This document shows, one piece after another, positions 39,315 through 47,510 of a stretch of 52,280 bases of DNA. The position numbers and the translations under genes are program-made. The stretch is from Candidatus Dormiibacterota bacterium. GTDB taxonomy: Bacteria > Chloroflexota > Dormibacteria > Aeolococcales > Bog-877. The notes beneath the pieces are model-generated. The model made no database searches and was not told the DNA's origin. It worked only from the letters and a program-made list of their open reading frames with translations. How positions within the stretch are numbered: the first letter of the stretch is position 1; each line of letters starts with the position of its first letter. The DNA lies in contig DAHUZI010000103.1 of the NCBI GenBank assembly GCA_027306595.1, forward strand, positions 1 through 52,280, in the 5' to 3' direction.

Positions 39315-39704
39315 TCACGAGAGTGCGTTTCCGTTCAGCGTCACCCGGAGCTCGGTGGGGACAGGGGTGCGGAAGGTCTGGGCGGCGTGGCAGGCGCGCT
39401 CGGCGTGGACGACGAGCCGGCGCACCTCATCCGGGCCGGTCGGGCTCTCGACCGCGAGCGCGAAGGTCACCGGCGGGAAGGCACCGGGCGGTCCGCCCAG
39501 CCCGCACTTCTCGCTGACGTCGAAGGTGGCCCGGACGTCCGCCTCCGGCCGAAAGCGGCCGGCCCGCCCGACCATGTGCCGGTCGCGGTCGATGCGGGCG
39601 ACCGCCGCCTGGGTCAGCACCGGCGTCCTCCCGGTGTCGTTGCGAGGTGCCTCGTCGACCTCGCGCATCCGATCGAGGTCAACCCGGCCGTCGGACTCCG
39701 TCAT
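39315..39704 (-). CDS. OsmC-like small protein
   Basis: The 129-aa protein has a C-terminal half (VVHAERACHAAQTFRTPVPTELRVTLNG) that resembles the second half of OsmC-fold proteins, with the peroxidatic-type Cys in AERACHAA. The usual first Cys helix (AALGSC) is absent and EKCGLGGPPGAFPP takes the middle region, so the domain seems shortened or divergent. OsmC proteins reduce organic peroxides, but many relatives in catabolic operons have unknown roles. The start overlaps the stop of the hydroxylase large-subunit gene (ATGA). Family assignment is tentative. Confidence 0.5.
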   Translation of the reverse strand: MTESDGRVDLDRMREVDEAPRNDTGRTPVLTQAAVARIDRDRHMVGRAGRFRPEADVRATFDVSEKCGLGGPPGAFPPVTFALAVESPTGPDEVRRLVVHAERACHAAQTFRTPVPTELRVTLNGNALS

Positions 39705-42037
39705 CGCGGTTTCTCCTGAAGCCGGCGCCACAACCGCTCGGGCGTGAGCGGGATGTCCACGTGATCGATGCCGAACGGCTGGAGCGCGTCGGCCGCGGCG
39801 TTGGCGAGCGCGGCCGGGACCCCGATCGCCCCCGCCTCGCCCACGCCCTTGGCTCCGAGCGGATTGAGGGGGGACGGCGTGGCGCGGAACTCGGAGCGGA
39901 GCTCGAAGGTGAGCTCCGCCGCGGTCGGGGTCGCGTACGCGATCCAGCTCGCGGTCTGGGGCTGCCCATCGGGGTCGTGCACCACCTCCTCGAACAGGGC
40001 GGCGGCGAGGCCGTGGAGGGCGGCGCCCTCGACCTGGCCATCAGCCAGCCGCGGGTTGAGGATGGTCCCGGCGTCGTCGACGGCGACCAGGCTGCGAACC
40101 GTGGCGGCGCCGGTGGCCCGGTCCACCTCCAGGGCGGCGCAGTAGGCGCCGGCGCCATACAGGAGGCCCGGCAGGGTGAAGCGACCGCTCGCCTCCAGCT
40201 CGGGCAGCCCCTCGGCCAGCCGGTGGGCGCCCTCCTCGGCGGCCGCCCGGGCGATGTCGCCGAGGGTAGCGGAGCGCGACGGCGGGCCGTCGGCGACGAA
40301 CCGGCCCGCCTCCCAGCGCAGCTCGGCCTCGGGCGCGTCGAGGAGGTGGGCGGCCCAGCTGCGCAGCCGCGCCCGCAGCGCCTCGGCGACGGTCTGGACC
40401 GCCGAGCCGCCGACCGCCGCCGACCGGCTCCCGTAGGTGCCCACCCCCGCCGGGACGTCGTCGGAGTCCCCCTGGCGGACCTCGACCTGGTCCGGGTCGA
40501 CCCCGAGGACGTCGGCCGCCACCTGGGCGAAGGTGGTCTGGTGCCCCTGCCCGTGCGCGCTGGAGCCGGTGCGGACCACAACGGTCCCCTTGGGGGTGAG
40601 CCCGACCGACGCCGACTCCCACAGCCCGCCCCCCGACGACTCGACCATGAGGGCGACGCCGATCCCGAAGACCGAGCCCCGGGCGCGCCGGTCGACCTGG
40701 CGGGCGCGCCATCCCGCGTAGTCGAAGACGGCGAGGGCCCGGTCCAGCAGGCCGGCGTAGTCGCCGGAGTCATACACGGCGCCGACGGCGGACCGGTACG
40801 GGAAACGGTCGCGGGCGATGAGATTGCGGCGCCGGATCTCGACCGGATCGAGGCCCAGCCGGCGGGCGGCGAGGTCGCAGAGCCGCTCGATGGTGTGGGT
40901 CGCCTCCGGGCGCCCCGCGCCCCGCAGCGGCCCGGTGGGCGTCTTGTTGGTCGCGACCCCCACGACCTCGACGTCGGCGGCCGGGATGTCGTAGGCGCCG
41001 GTGAGGAGCGTCGCGAGCGAGAGGGCGACCACCTGGGTGTGGCCGAGCAGGTAGGCGCCGAGGTCGGCAACGGCCCGCGCCCGGAGCCCGAGGAAGCGGC
41101 CGTCCCTCGCCACCGCGAGCGTGGCCGTCACGTCCCAGCCCCGCCCCTGGTAGGCGGCGAGGAAGCTCTCCGTGCGCGTCTCCACCCAGACCACCGGGCG
41201 GCGGAGCTCGAGCGCGCACCAGGCCGCGACGGCGTGCTCCGCGGAAAGGCCGCCCTTGCTCCCGAAGGCGCCGCCGGTGTCCGCCACCACGACCCGGGTC
41301 CGCTCCCGTGGCCGGTCGAGGACCCAGCAGAGCTGGGCGAGCGGCCGGTGGGGGTCCTGGCTGGAGCAGTGGAGGGTGAGCCGGTCGGTCTCGGGGTCGT
41401 GGACCGCGACGCAGCCCCGGGGTTCGATCGGCGCGGGGGCGAGCCGGGGGATCCGGATGCGGCCCTCGACGAGTTCGGCGGCGTCGGCGAAGGCCCGGTC
41501 CACGTCGCCGCTCCCGGTCCGCCCGCGCAGGAGGACGTTGTCCGGCGCCGCCCCGTGGAGAGGGGCGGCGCCGGACACCGCCAGCTCGGGGTCGACGACC
41601 GTCGGCAGCGGCTCGAGGTCGAGCACGATCCGCTCGACGGCGTCGGCGGCCGCGGCTCGGGAGACGGCGACGACCGCGGCCACCGCCTCGCCCACGAAGC
41701 GCACGATCCCCTCGGCGAGGCACGGCATCGCGGCCTCGGCCAGCCAGAAGCTGGGCGGAACCGGCACCTGCCGGAGGGGGAGCGGGCGGACCCTGCCGGC
41801 GAGATCGGCCGCGGTCACCACCTTCAGGATGCCCGGCATCGCGAGCGCGGCGGCCGCATCCACACCCCGGATCCGGGCGTGGGCGAGTGGGCTCCGGCAG
41901 AAGGCGAGGTGGACGGCGCCCTCGACGCGCAGGTCGTCGATGAAGCGGCCGGCCCCGGTGACGAGCCCGGGGTCCTCGCGCCGGCGCAGCGGGCGTCCGA
42001 CGAAGGGGCGCGGGGGCCCGGGAGCCGCCGTGCTCAT
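39701..42037 (-). CDS. Molybdopterin hydroxylase large subunit (CoxL/XdhB-like)
   Basis: This 778-aa catalytic subunit belongs to the xanthine-oxidase/CO-dehydrogenase family. It has the N-terminal VGRPLRRREDPGLVTGAGRFIDDL, the molybdopterin contacts GGAFGSKGG and PTGPLRGAGRPEATH, and the invariant catalytic Glu in LGAKGVGEAGAIG. The form I CO-dehydrogenase loop (AYxCSFR) is absent, so this is not a true CO dehydrogenase but a hydroxylase of aromatic, N-heterocyclic or aldehyde compounds. The partner FeS and FAD subunits are not encoded beside it or elsewhere in the window. It overlaps both neighbouring genes by 4 nt, so the orphan state is not due to an assembly gap. Confidence 0.92.
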   Translation of the reverse strand: MSTAAPGPPRPFVGRPLRRREDPGLVTGAGRFIDDLRVEGAVHLAFCRSPLAHARIRGVDAAAALAMPGILKVVTAADLAGRVRPLPLRQVPVPPSFWLAEAAMPCLAEGIVRFVGEAVAAVVAVSRAAAADAVERIVLDLEPLPTVVDPELAVSGAAPLHGAAPDNVLLRGRTGSGDVDRAFADAAELVEGRIRIPRLAPAPIEPRGCVAVHDPETDRLTLHCSSQDPHRPLAQLCWVLDRPRERTRVVVADTGGAFGSKGGLSAEHAVAAWCALELRRPVVWVETRTESFLAAYQGRGWDVTATLAVARDGRFLGLRARAVADLGAYLLGHTQVVALSLATLLTGAYDIPAADVEVVGVATNKTPTGPLRGAGRPEATHTIERLCDLAARRLGLDPVEIRRRNLIARDRFPYRSAVGAVYDSGDYAGLLDRALAVFDYAGWRARQVDRRARGSVFGIGVALMVESSGGGLWESASVGLTPKGTVVVRTGSSAHGQGHQTTFAQVAADVLGVDPDQVEVRQGDSDDVPAGVGTYGSRSAAVGGSAVQTVAEALRARLRSWAAHLLDAPEAELRWEAGRFVADGPPSRSATLGDIARAAAEEGAHRLAEGLPELEASGRFTLPGLLYGAGAYCAALEVDRATGAATVRSLVAVDDAGTILNPRLADGQVEGAALHGLAAALFEEVVHDPDGQPQTASWIAYATPTAAELTFELRSEFRATPSPLNPLGAKGVGEAGAIGVPAALANAAADALQPFGIDHVDIPLTPERLWRRLQEKPR

Positions 42038-43674
42038 GGGCGGGCGGCGGGGGCGGCGGGGGCGGCGAGCCCGGCGACCAGCGCCTTCTTCGACACCTTG
42101 CCGAAGGGCGAGAGCGGGAACGCGTCCATCACCTCGAGCCGCTCGGGCAGCTTGTACTTGGCGACGCCGAGGCCGAGGAGGTGCTCGGCCAGCTCTGCGA
42201 GCGAGAGCCCGCCACCGGGACCGCAGACGACGCACGCGCACATGCGCTCGCCCAGGACCGGATCGGGGACGGCGACGCAGGCGACGTTGCGCACCTGGGG
42301 GTGCGTGAGGATCAGGTTCTCCACCTCCTCGCAGCTGATCTTCTCGCCGCCGCGGTTGACCAGATCCTTGATCCGGCCCTCGACCAGGAAGGCGCCAGAC
42401 GGGTGGCGCCGCAAGAGGTCGCCGGAGCGGTAGAAGCCGTCGGGGGTGAACACCCGCCGGTTGTAGTCGGGCACGCGATAGTAGCCGCGCAGGGTGTAGG
42501 GACCGCGCACGGTGAGCTCCCCGGCCTCGCCGTCCTCGACCTCGCGGCCGTCCTCGTCGGTGAGGCGCACCTCGTCGTCGGGCGAGACCGGGAAGCCCAC
42601 CGTCTCCATCCGAACCGCCTCGGGGTCCGTCGGACGGGTGAAGAAGAGGGTGCCCTCGCTCATCCCGAAGTTCTCCTGGACGAAGGCGTTCGGGAAGGCG
42701 TCCGCCATCCGCCGCCGCACCTCCGGCTGCAGCCGCTGGCCCCCCGACTGGAGGAGACGGACCGAGTGCAGATCGCGTCCCCGGGCCGCGGGATCCGAGA
42801 GCCAGCGAATGTAGAGCGCCGGCACCGCGCCGATGTGGGTGACCCGGTGGCGCTCCACCAAGGGGAACACCGCCTCGGCCCGGGTGCTGGCGCCGATCAC
42901 GACCCGCGCGCCGGCCATGAGGAAGCCCTGGACCCCAGGACAGGCGAGCGGCATGTTGTGGGCGAGCGGCAGGACGCAGAGCTGGACGCTGGCCTCGCCG
43001 ATAGCCTGCACCGCCATCGCCGCCCTCGTGTTGTACAGGTAGTCGTTGTGGGTCCTGGGGATCAGCTTGGGGATGCCGGTGGTCCCGCCGGAGAGGAGGA
43101 GGGCGCAGGGGTCGTCCGGGTCGACTGGCACCGAAGGCGGGTGAGGGGCGACCCCGGCCGCCCGCAGGGCCGCATCGACCCGGGCCGCCGCCAGCTCGTC
43201 GAGTCCGACGACCTGGCGGAGGCTCGGGTGGGCGGCGCCCACCACACGGGCCAGCTCGGGGTCGGCGGTCACGTAGCCGGCTGCGCCCGTGAGCGCGACG
43301 AAATGGTCGATCTCGTGGCGGCGGTGGGGCGCCAGGGCCAGGATCGGGATCACCCCGAGCTTCTGGCAGGCGAAGTAGAGGACCAGGAACTCGGGCGAGT
43401 TGGGCAGGTGCACCACCAGGCGGTCGCGCCGGCCCAGGCCGAGATGGTGCAGCCAGGCGGCGAGAGCCGCGGCTTGTCGGCCCAGCTCCCGGTAGGAGAT
43501 CACCTCGTCGCCCCAGAGCAGCGCCGGGCGGTCACCGTGGCGCTGGAACAGGGCGGAGAAGACCTCGTCAATCGTCTCGTCGCGCCAGTAGCCGCGGGCC
43601 CGGTAGCGGGCGGCGAACTCGGGCGGATAGGGGACGACCCCGTCCAGGGGGACGTGATCGGCGAGCACCACCAC
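42034..43674 (-). CDS. Aryl-acid AMP ligase (DhbE/EntE-like)
   Basis: The 546-aa adenylate-forming enzyme activates a carboxylic acid to the acyl-AMP and then usually to the CoA or carrier thioester. P-loop LLSGGTTGIPKLIPRTHN, NFGMSEGTLFFT, YRSGDLLRRH and the hinge GRIKDLVNRGGEKIS are clear, and the C-terminal catalytic Lys lies in PFGKVSKKAL. The substrate pocket motif LPLAHNMPLACPG carries the His-Asn seen in 2,3-dihydroxybenzoate and salicylate ligases. No carrier protein or siderophore NRPS gene is present, so CoA activation of an aromatic acid for degradation is more likely than siderophore synthesis. Confidence 0.9.
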   Translation of the reverse strand: MVVLADHVPLDGVVPYPPEFAARYRARGYWRDETIDEVFSALFQRHGDRPALLWGDEVISYRELGRQAAALAAWLHHLGLGRRDRLVVHLPNSPEFLVLYFACQKLGVIPILALAPHRRHEIDHFVALTGAAGYVTADPELARVVGAAHPSLRQVVGLDELAAARVDAALRAAGVAPHPPSVPVDPDDPCALLLSGGTTGIPKLIPRTHNDYLYNTRAAMAVQAIGEASVQLCVLPLAHNMPLACPGVQGFLMAGARVVIGASTRAEAVFPLVERHRVTHIGAVPALYIRWLSDPAARGRDLHSVRLLQSGGQRLQPEVRRRMADAFPNAFVQENFGMSEGTLFFTRPTDPEAVRMETVGFPVSPDDEVRLTDEDGREVEDGEAGELTVRGPYTLRGYYRVPDYNRRVFTPDGFYRSGDLLRRHPSGAFLVEGRIKDLVNRGGEKISCEEVENLILTHPQVRNVACVAVPDPVLGERMCACVVCGPGGGLSLAELAEHLLGLGVAKYKLPERLEVMDAFPLSPFGKVSKKALVAGLAAPAAPAARP

Positions 43675-43675
43675 C

Positions 43676-44443
43676 TCAGGTGGTCGCCGAGAACCCGCCG
43701 TCGATGACGACGATCTCGCCGGTCACGAAGGGGTGGCCCGTGATCAGGGCGCAGATGGTGGCGGCGACGTCGTCGGGGGTGGCGCAGCGGCGCAGCGGGG
43801 TCAGTCGTGCCCGCCGCTCCATCAGCTGCTCGTAGTGGTCCCCGAGCGCCTCGGCCATCCACTCCCCGACCATCCAGCCCGGCGCCACCGCGTTGACCCG
43901 GATCGCCGGGCCGAGGGCGCCGGCCAGGGTGCGGGTGAGGTTGGCGACGGCCGCCTTGCTGGCCGCGTACGGGAACGGCTGGGCCGATGGCCGCAGCCCG
44001 GCGATGCTGGCGCAGTTGACGATCGCGCCCGAGGCCGCGCGACGGAGGAGCGGCACGCATGCACGGGTCACCTGGAACAGCCCGCGGACATTGACCGCGA
44101 AGACCCGATCCCAGTCGTCGAGGGCGAGGCCCTCGAGGTCGGCTTGGGGCGTCGGGATGGTCGTGCCGGCGTTGTTGACAAGGGCGTCGAGCCGGCCGAA
44201 GGTCGCCTCCAGCTCGGCCGCCATGGCGCGCACCGCCCCCTCGTCGGCGACGTCCGCCTGGCACAGGAGGGTGCGGACGCCCAGCGGCTCCATCGCTCGG
44301 GCCACCGCCTTCGCCGCGTCATGGCTGCGGCTGAAGTTCAGGGCCACGTCGAACCCCGCCCGGCCAAGGGCGAGGGCGGTGGCCCGCCCGATCCCGCGCG
44401 TGGCGCCGGTCACCAGCGCCGCCGGCCGGACCCCCTCCGTCAC
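43676..44443 (-). CDS. Short-chain dehydrogenase/reductase (FabG-like)
   Basis: The 255-aa classical SDR is intact, unlike the one at 35859. The cofactor loop is VTGATRGIGRATALA, with NNAG in LDALVNNAGTTIP, the catalytic Ser in IVNCASIAG and Tyr-x-x-x-Lys in FPYAASKAAVANL. The end GEIVVIDGGFSATT is standard. GTG at 44441-44443 gives the normal distance to the first strand. It likely oxidises or reduces a hydroxyl on the activated or free cyclic acid handled by the neighbouring ligase, whose start codon lies 2 bp beyond its stop. Confidence 0.92.
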   Translation of the reverse strand: MTEGVRPAALVTGATRGIGRATALALGRAGFDVALNFSRSHDAAKAVARAMEPLGVRTLLCQADVADEGAVRAMAAELEATFGRLDALVNNAGTTIPTPQADLEGLALDDWDRVFAVNVRGLFQVTRACVPLLRRAASGAIVNCASIAGLRPSAQPFPYAASKAAVANLTRTLAGALGPAIRVNAVAPGWMVGEWMAEALGDHYEQLMERRARLTPLRRCATPDDVAATICALITGHPFVTGEIVVIDGGFSATT

Positions 44444-44463
44444 CGCCCCGATCCCAGGCCGGC

Positions 44464-45348
44464 TCAGCCGACCCCGCGCTCGGCCAGCGGTGCCGGTCGC
44501 GCCGCCGTCAGCCCGAGGACGCGCTCGGCGTTCTCGTGGAAGACCTTTGCCATCACCGACTCGGTGTAGCCGAGCGCGCGCCACTCCCGGAAGAGCCGCT
44601 CGTACGGAAGGCTCGGGTAGTCGCTGCCGAACATGACCTTGTCCTGGAGCCGGCCGCGGATGTCGCGCTTGAGCCCCTCTGGGAAGTGACGGGGCGCCCA
44701 GCCCGACAGCTCCCAGTACACGTTGCCCTTGTGGAGGGCGACGGCGGTCATCTCCTCGACCCAGGGCCAGCCCGGATGGGCGGCGACGATCGTGAGCTTG
44801 GGGAAATTGGCCGCCAGCTCGTCGATGGTGAGCGGATGGGCGTGCCGGAGCCTGGCCCCGAGCCCGCCCGGCAGGCCCGCGCCCATGCCGGTCGTCCCGA
44901 CATCGATCATGACCGGCGCGCGAAGCTGGGCGATCGCCTCGAACAGGGGAAAGAACCGGGGATCGTCGACGGCGAACCGGCCCATGATCGGATGGAAGTG
45001 GAAGCCGAGGACGCCAAGGTCGCGGACCTGGGCCTCGACCGCCGCCACCGCCGCCCGGCCCTTGAGCGGGTCGACCGCCCCCCACGCCTGGAGGATCGTG
45101 TCAGGGTGCCGGTCCCGCATCCCGGCGACGTAGGCGCTGGTGCAGGGCGGTGCCCCGGTCGCCGATTCGATGTCGAAGGCGACGAGCACCGCCTCCACCC
45201 CCGCCCCGCGGAAGTCGGCCACAACCTCCTCCTCCGCCCTGGCGACCCAGTCGCGCTTCCAGTAGGCGCCCAGCGCCTCGACGAACGGACCCTGGGAGTC
45301 GATCCAGGGTTGGGTTCCGGGGTAGCAGTGGAGGTCGACGATCCGCAT
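44464..45348 (-). CDS. Amidohydrolase-2 family protein (first gene of the operon)
   Basis: The 294-aa metal-dependent TIM barrel is a second ACMSD-like member, only distantly similar to the one at 38276. It opens MRIVDLHCYPG (Asp-Leu-His-Cys-Tyr, so the second His of the usual HxH is Tyr), and carries GFHFHPIMG, a His in IVAAHPGWPW and Asp in VMFGSDYPSLPYERL. This pattern fits the group that includes decarboxylases and lactone hydrolases acting on ring-derived acids. It is the first gene of a six-gene minus-strand operon, with a candidate promoter just upstream. Confidence 0.86.
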   Translation of the reverse strand: MRIVDLHCYPGTQPWIDSQGPFVEALGAYWKRDWVARAEEEVVADFRGAGVEAVLVAFDIESATGAPPCTSAYVAGMRDRHPDTILQAWGAVDPLKGRAAVAAVEAQVRDLGVLGFHFHPIMGRFAVDDPRFFPLFEAIAQLRAPVMIDVGTTGMGAGLPGGLGARLRHAHPLTIDELAANFPKLTIVAAHPGWPWVEEMTAVALHKGNVYWELSGWAPRHFPEGLKRDIRGRLQDKVMFGSDYPSLPYERLFREWRALGYTESVMAKVFHENAERVLGLTAARPAPLAERGVG

Positions 45349-45382
45349 GGTTCCGGTAGTCCTCACTCGGGTAGGTACCGAA

Positions 45383-45412
45383 ACGATAGCGCGCCCCGGA
45401 TGACGGTGGCTA
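45383..45412 (-). promoter_or_regulatory. Candidate promoter of the aromatic-acid operon
   Basis: On the minus strand TAGCCA (45407-45412) and TATCGT (45383-45388) are 18 bp apart and lie 35 bp upstream of the amidohydrolase start, in the 87-bp gap behind the histidine kinase gene. Four of six -35 bases match the sigma-70 consensus. No operator is evident. Confidence 0.3.
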
Positions 45413-45435
45413 TCGCCCCCCCGGAGCCCGATCGC

Positions 45436-46731
45436 TCAGTGCGCCGGTGGCCGGGCCGGTCGGCGGCGGATCGGATGCATGACCCTCACGAGCAGCCGGG
45501 ACGGGCCCGGCTCCTCGTCGGTGGCGCCCTCGCCGCCAGCGAGCGGCCAGACGATCGCGAACCGGGCCCCGCCACCGACCCGATTGGTGACCTCCCAGCG
45601 CCCCCTGGTGCCCCGGACCACGGAGTCGGCGATCGCCAGGCCGAGCCCCGCCCCCTCGCCCTGCGGGGTGGCCCGGTGGAAGCGGTCGAAGATGCGCGGG
45701 AGCTCCGCCTCGGGGACGCCCTCGCCGTCATCGGTGACCGCCAGCTCGGCGCGACGCCCGGGGACGGCGCGCACCCGAAGGTCGACACGCGAGCGGGCGT
45801 GCCGGCAGGCGTTGTCGACGAGGACGCCGACCAGGCGATCCATCCACTCGACCGGCGCGCAGACCGACACCACCTTCTGGGGGGCGTCAACCGCGACCTG
45901 CAGGGAGCGCGCCCTGGCCAGGGGCCGGAAGCGCGCCGCACCCAGCTGGGCGGCGGTCACGAGGTCGAGGGGCACCGGGGTCGGCGGCTCGGGCTGGGAG
46001 TCGAACCGGGCCAGCCAGAGGAGGTCCTCGACGATGTGGCGCATCCGCTCCACCTCCTCGCTCACGCGCACCAAGGCCGGGCGCAGGCTCGGCGCCGTGC
46101 CGGTGAGGGCGAGGTTGGCCTCCGCCTGGATGACGGTCAGGGGGGTGCGCAGCTCGTGGGAGGCGTCGGCGGTGAAGGCGAGCTGGTGCTGGCGCATCCG
46201 CTCCACCGGTCCGGCCACCCGACTCCCGATCGCCAGCGCGCCCGCGAAGACGAGCACGCAGAGGAGGGGGCCGACGACCAGCTCGGCCCGCACGAGGTCG
46301 CCGGTCAGGCTGGCGACCGGCGCCAGGCTGGTCCCCACCACGACGCGGCCAAGCTCGGGCAGCCGCCGTCCCAGGATCCGAAAGCTGGTCCCCTCGACGG
46401 TGGCCGTGGTCGGCCCGCCAACCGTGCACAGCGCCGGGGGCAGGGTGGGGGCGGCCCCCGCCGAAAGGCAGCGGCCGTCGCGGACGGTCCACACGAAGAT
46501 CGGCTGGTCGAGGTCGTAGTGGGGGGTCGTGTCGGTGATCGGCACCCGGCCGGCCGCGACCCGGTCGATCGGCTCCCGGAGCCGGTGGTCGACGGCCCCG
46601 GTGAGGAGGTTCGACACCAGGATGTCGGTGGCGGTGAGCGCCGCGCCGAGCCCGGCGGCCACCAGCAGGGTGGCGATCCCCGCGGTTCGAAGGGCGTGCC
46701 GCCGGAGAGCGCTCGAGGGGCCCCGCGTCAT
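45436..46731 (-). CDS. Sensor histidine kinase, HAMP-less
   Basis: The 431-aa membrane sensor pairs with the response regulator encoded just upstream. Two membrane spans (about 17-40 and 149-170) flank an extracytoplasmic domain of ~110 aa containing two Cys (GRCLSAG and ALCTVGG) that could form a disulfide or sense redox state. Only about 20 residues separate the second span from phospho-acceptor His192 in SHELRTPLTV, too few for a full HAMP. The ATPase part is complete: VDNACRHA, DDGEGVPE, FDRFHRA and GEGAGLGLAI. An ATGA overlap joins it to the regulator gene. Confidence 0.92.
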   Translation of the reverse strand: MTRGPSSALRRHALRTAGIATLLVAAGLGAALTATDILVSNLLTGAVDHRLREPIDRVAAGRVPITDTTPHYDLDQPIFVWTVRDGRCLSAGAAPTLPPALCTVGGPTTATVEGTSFRILGRRLPELGRVVVGTSLAPVASLTGDLVRAELVVGPLLCVLVFAGALAIGSRVAGPVERMRQHQLAFTADASHELRTPLTVIQAEANLALTGTAPSLRPALVRVSEEVERMRHIVEDLLWLARFDSQPEPPTPVPLDLVTAAQLGAARFRPLARARSLQVAVDAPQKVVSVCAPVEWMDRLVGVLVDNACRHARSRVDLRVRAVPGRRAELAVTDDGEGVPEAELPRIFDRFHRATPQGEGAGLGLAIADSVVRGTRGRWEVTNRVGGGARFAIVWPLAGGEGATDEEPGPSRLLVRVMHPIRRRPARPPAH

Positions 46732-47393
46732 CGGTCCACCAGCCGATAGCCGCTGCCCCGGACCGCCAGGATCGCGACCCGAGCGTCGCCGCCGAGCTTC
46801 GCCCGCAGCCGGGCCATGTGCGCCTCGATCGCGTTCCAGCTGGCATCCGCCTCCGGCCACGCGTGCTCGGCGATGCTCTGGCGGCTGACGACGCGTCCGG
46901 CCCGTCGCATGAGGAGCTCCAGGATGGCGTATTCGCGGGGGCTGAGTGCGACCGCGCGCTCGCCGCTCCGCACCTCCTGGGTCGCGGGGTCGAGCTGGAG
47001 GCCGGCGACCCTGAGGGCGGGGCCGGCGGCCGACCCGCCTCGGCGGAGGAGGGCGCGCAGGCGGGCGAGGAGCTCACCGAAGTCGAAGGGCTTGACGAGG
47101 TAGTCGTCGGCGCCGGCATCCAGGCCCTGGATCCGCTCGTGGGGGGTGTCCCGGGCCGTGAGCAGCAGGACCGGGACGTGCCAGCCCCGACCGCGGGCCT
47201 CGACCACCACCTCGACGCCGTCCAGCCCCGGCATCCGCCAGTCGAGGATCGCGGCGGCGTAGTCGCCGAGCTCAAGCCGGTGGAGGGCCTCGTCGCCCCG
47301 TTGGGCGGTATCCACGACGTAGCCGTGCTGCCGCAGCCCGCGGGCGAGCACGGAGAGGAGGGCCACATCGTCCTCGGCTACCAAAACGCGCAT
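46728..47393 (-). CDS. OmpR/PhoB-family response regulator
   Basis: The 221-aa product has a receiver domain with acidic pocket AEDD (Asp8/9), phospho-acceptor Asp51 in ILDWRMPGLDG, the switch Thr in LLLTARD and Lys in LVKPFDF. A C-terminal winged helix follows (LSPREYAILELLMRRAGRVVSRQSI and IEAHMARLRAKLG, ending RGSGYRLVDR). OmpR-type regulators bind tandem direct repeats about 11 bp apart; such a pair lies in the gap towards the divergent electron-transfer genes. The start is the ATG at 47391-47393, although an in-frame ATG 12 nt upstream exists. Confidence 0.94.
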   Translation of the reverse strand: MRVLVAEDDVALLSVLARGLRQHGYVVDTAQRGDEALHRLELGDYAAAILDWRMPGLDGVEVVVEARGRGWHVPVLLLTARDTPHERIQGLDAGADDYLVKPFDFGELLARLRALLRRGGSAAGPALRVAGLQLDPATQEVRSGERAVALSPREYAILELLMRRAGRVVSRQSIAEHAWPEADASWNAIEAHMARLRAKLGGDARVAILAVRGSGYRLVDR

Positions 47394-47470
47394 CGGCGCC
47401 TCCACCCTACGGCCTCGGCGGCGGCTGTCCGAGGGCCGCGAGGCGCCTTCGCCCTCAGGCCGCCGGCGGC

Positions 47471-47487
47471 CGTCAGCCTCCCGTCAG
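47471..47487. promoter_or_regulatory. 11-bp-phased direct repeats, candidate response-regulator site
   Basis: CGTCAG occurs at 47471-47476 and again at 47482-47487, exactly 11 bp apart, with a weaker CGGTCA at 47494. They lie between the divergent response-regulator and flavocytochrome genes, 24 bp before the latter's start. One-turn-spaced direct repeats are the binding mode of OmpR/PhoB-type regulators. Confidence 0.45.
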
Positions 47488-47510
47488 GGGCGCCGGTCAC
47501 ACTGGCCGCG

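Noticed and set aside
39701-42037. Aerobic CO dehydrogenase (form I CoxL)
   Set aside because: The AYxCSFR active-site loop diagnostic for form I is missing; the loop reads GPLRGAGRPEATH, and no CoxS or CoxM genes are present.
39647-42433. A 928-codon plus-strand open frame opposite the molybdenum hydroxylase
   Set aside because: It is antisense to a clearly real gene, lacks any domain, and has the Gly/Arg/Asp repetition typical of GC-rich shadow frames.
42034-43674. Siderophore (enterobactin/bacillibactin-like) biosynthesis locus
   Set aside because: Apart from the aryl-acid ligase there is no isochorismate pathway gene, carrier protein or NRPS; the neighbours are degradative enzymes.
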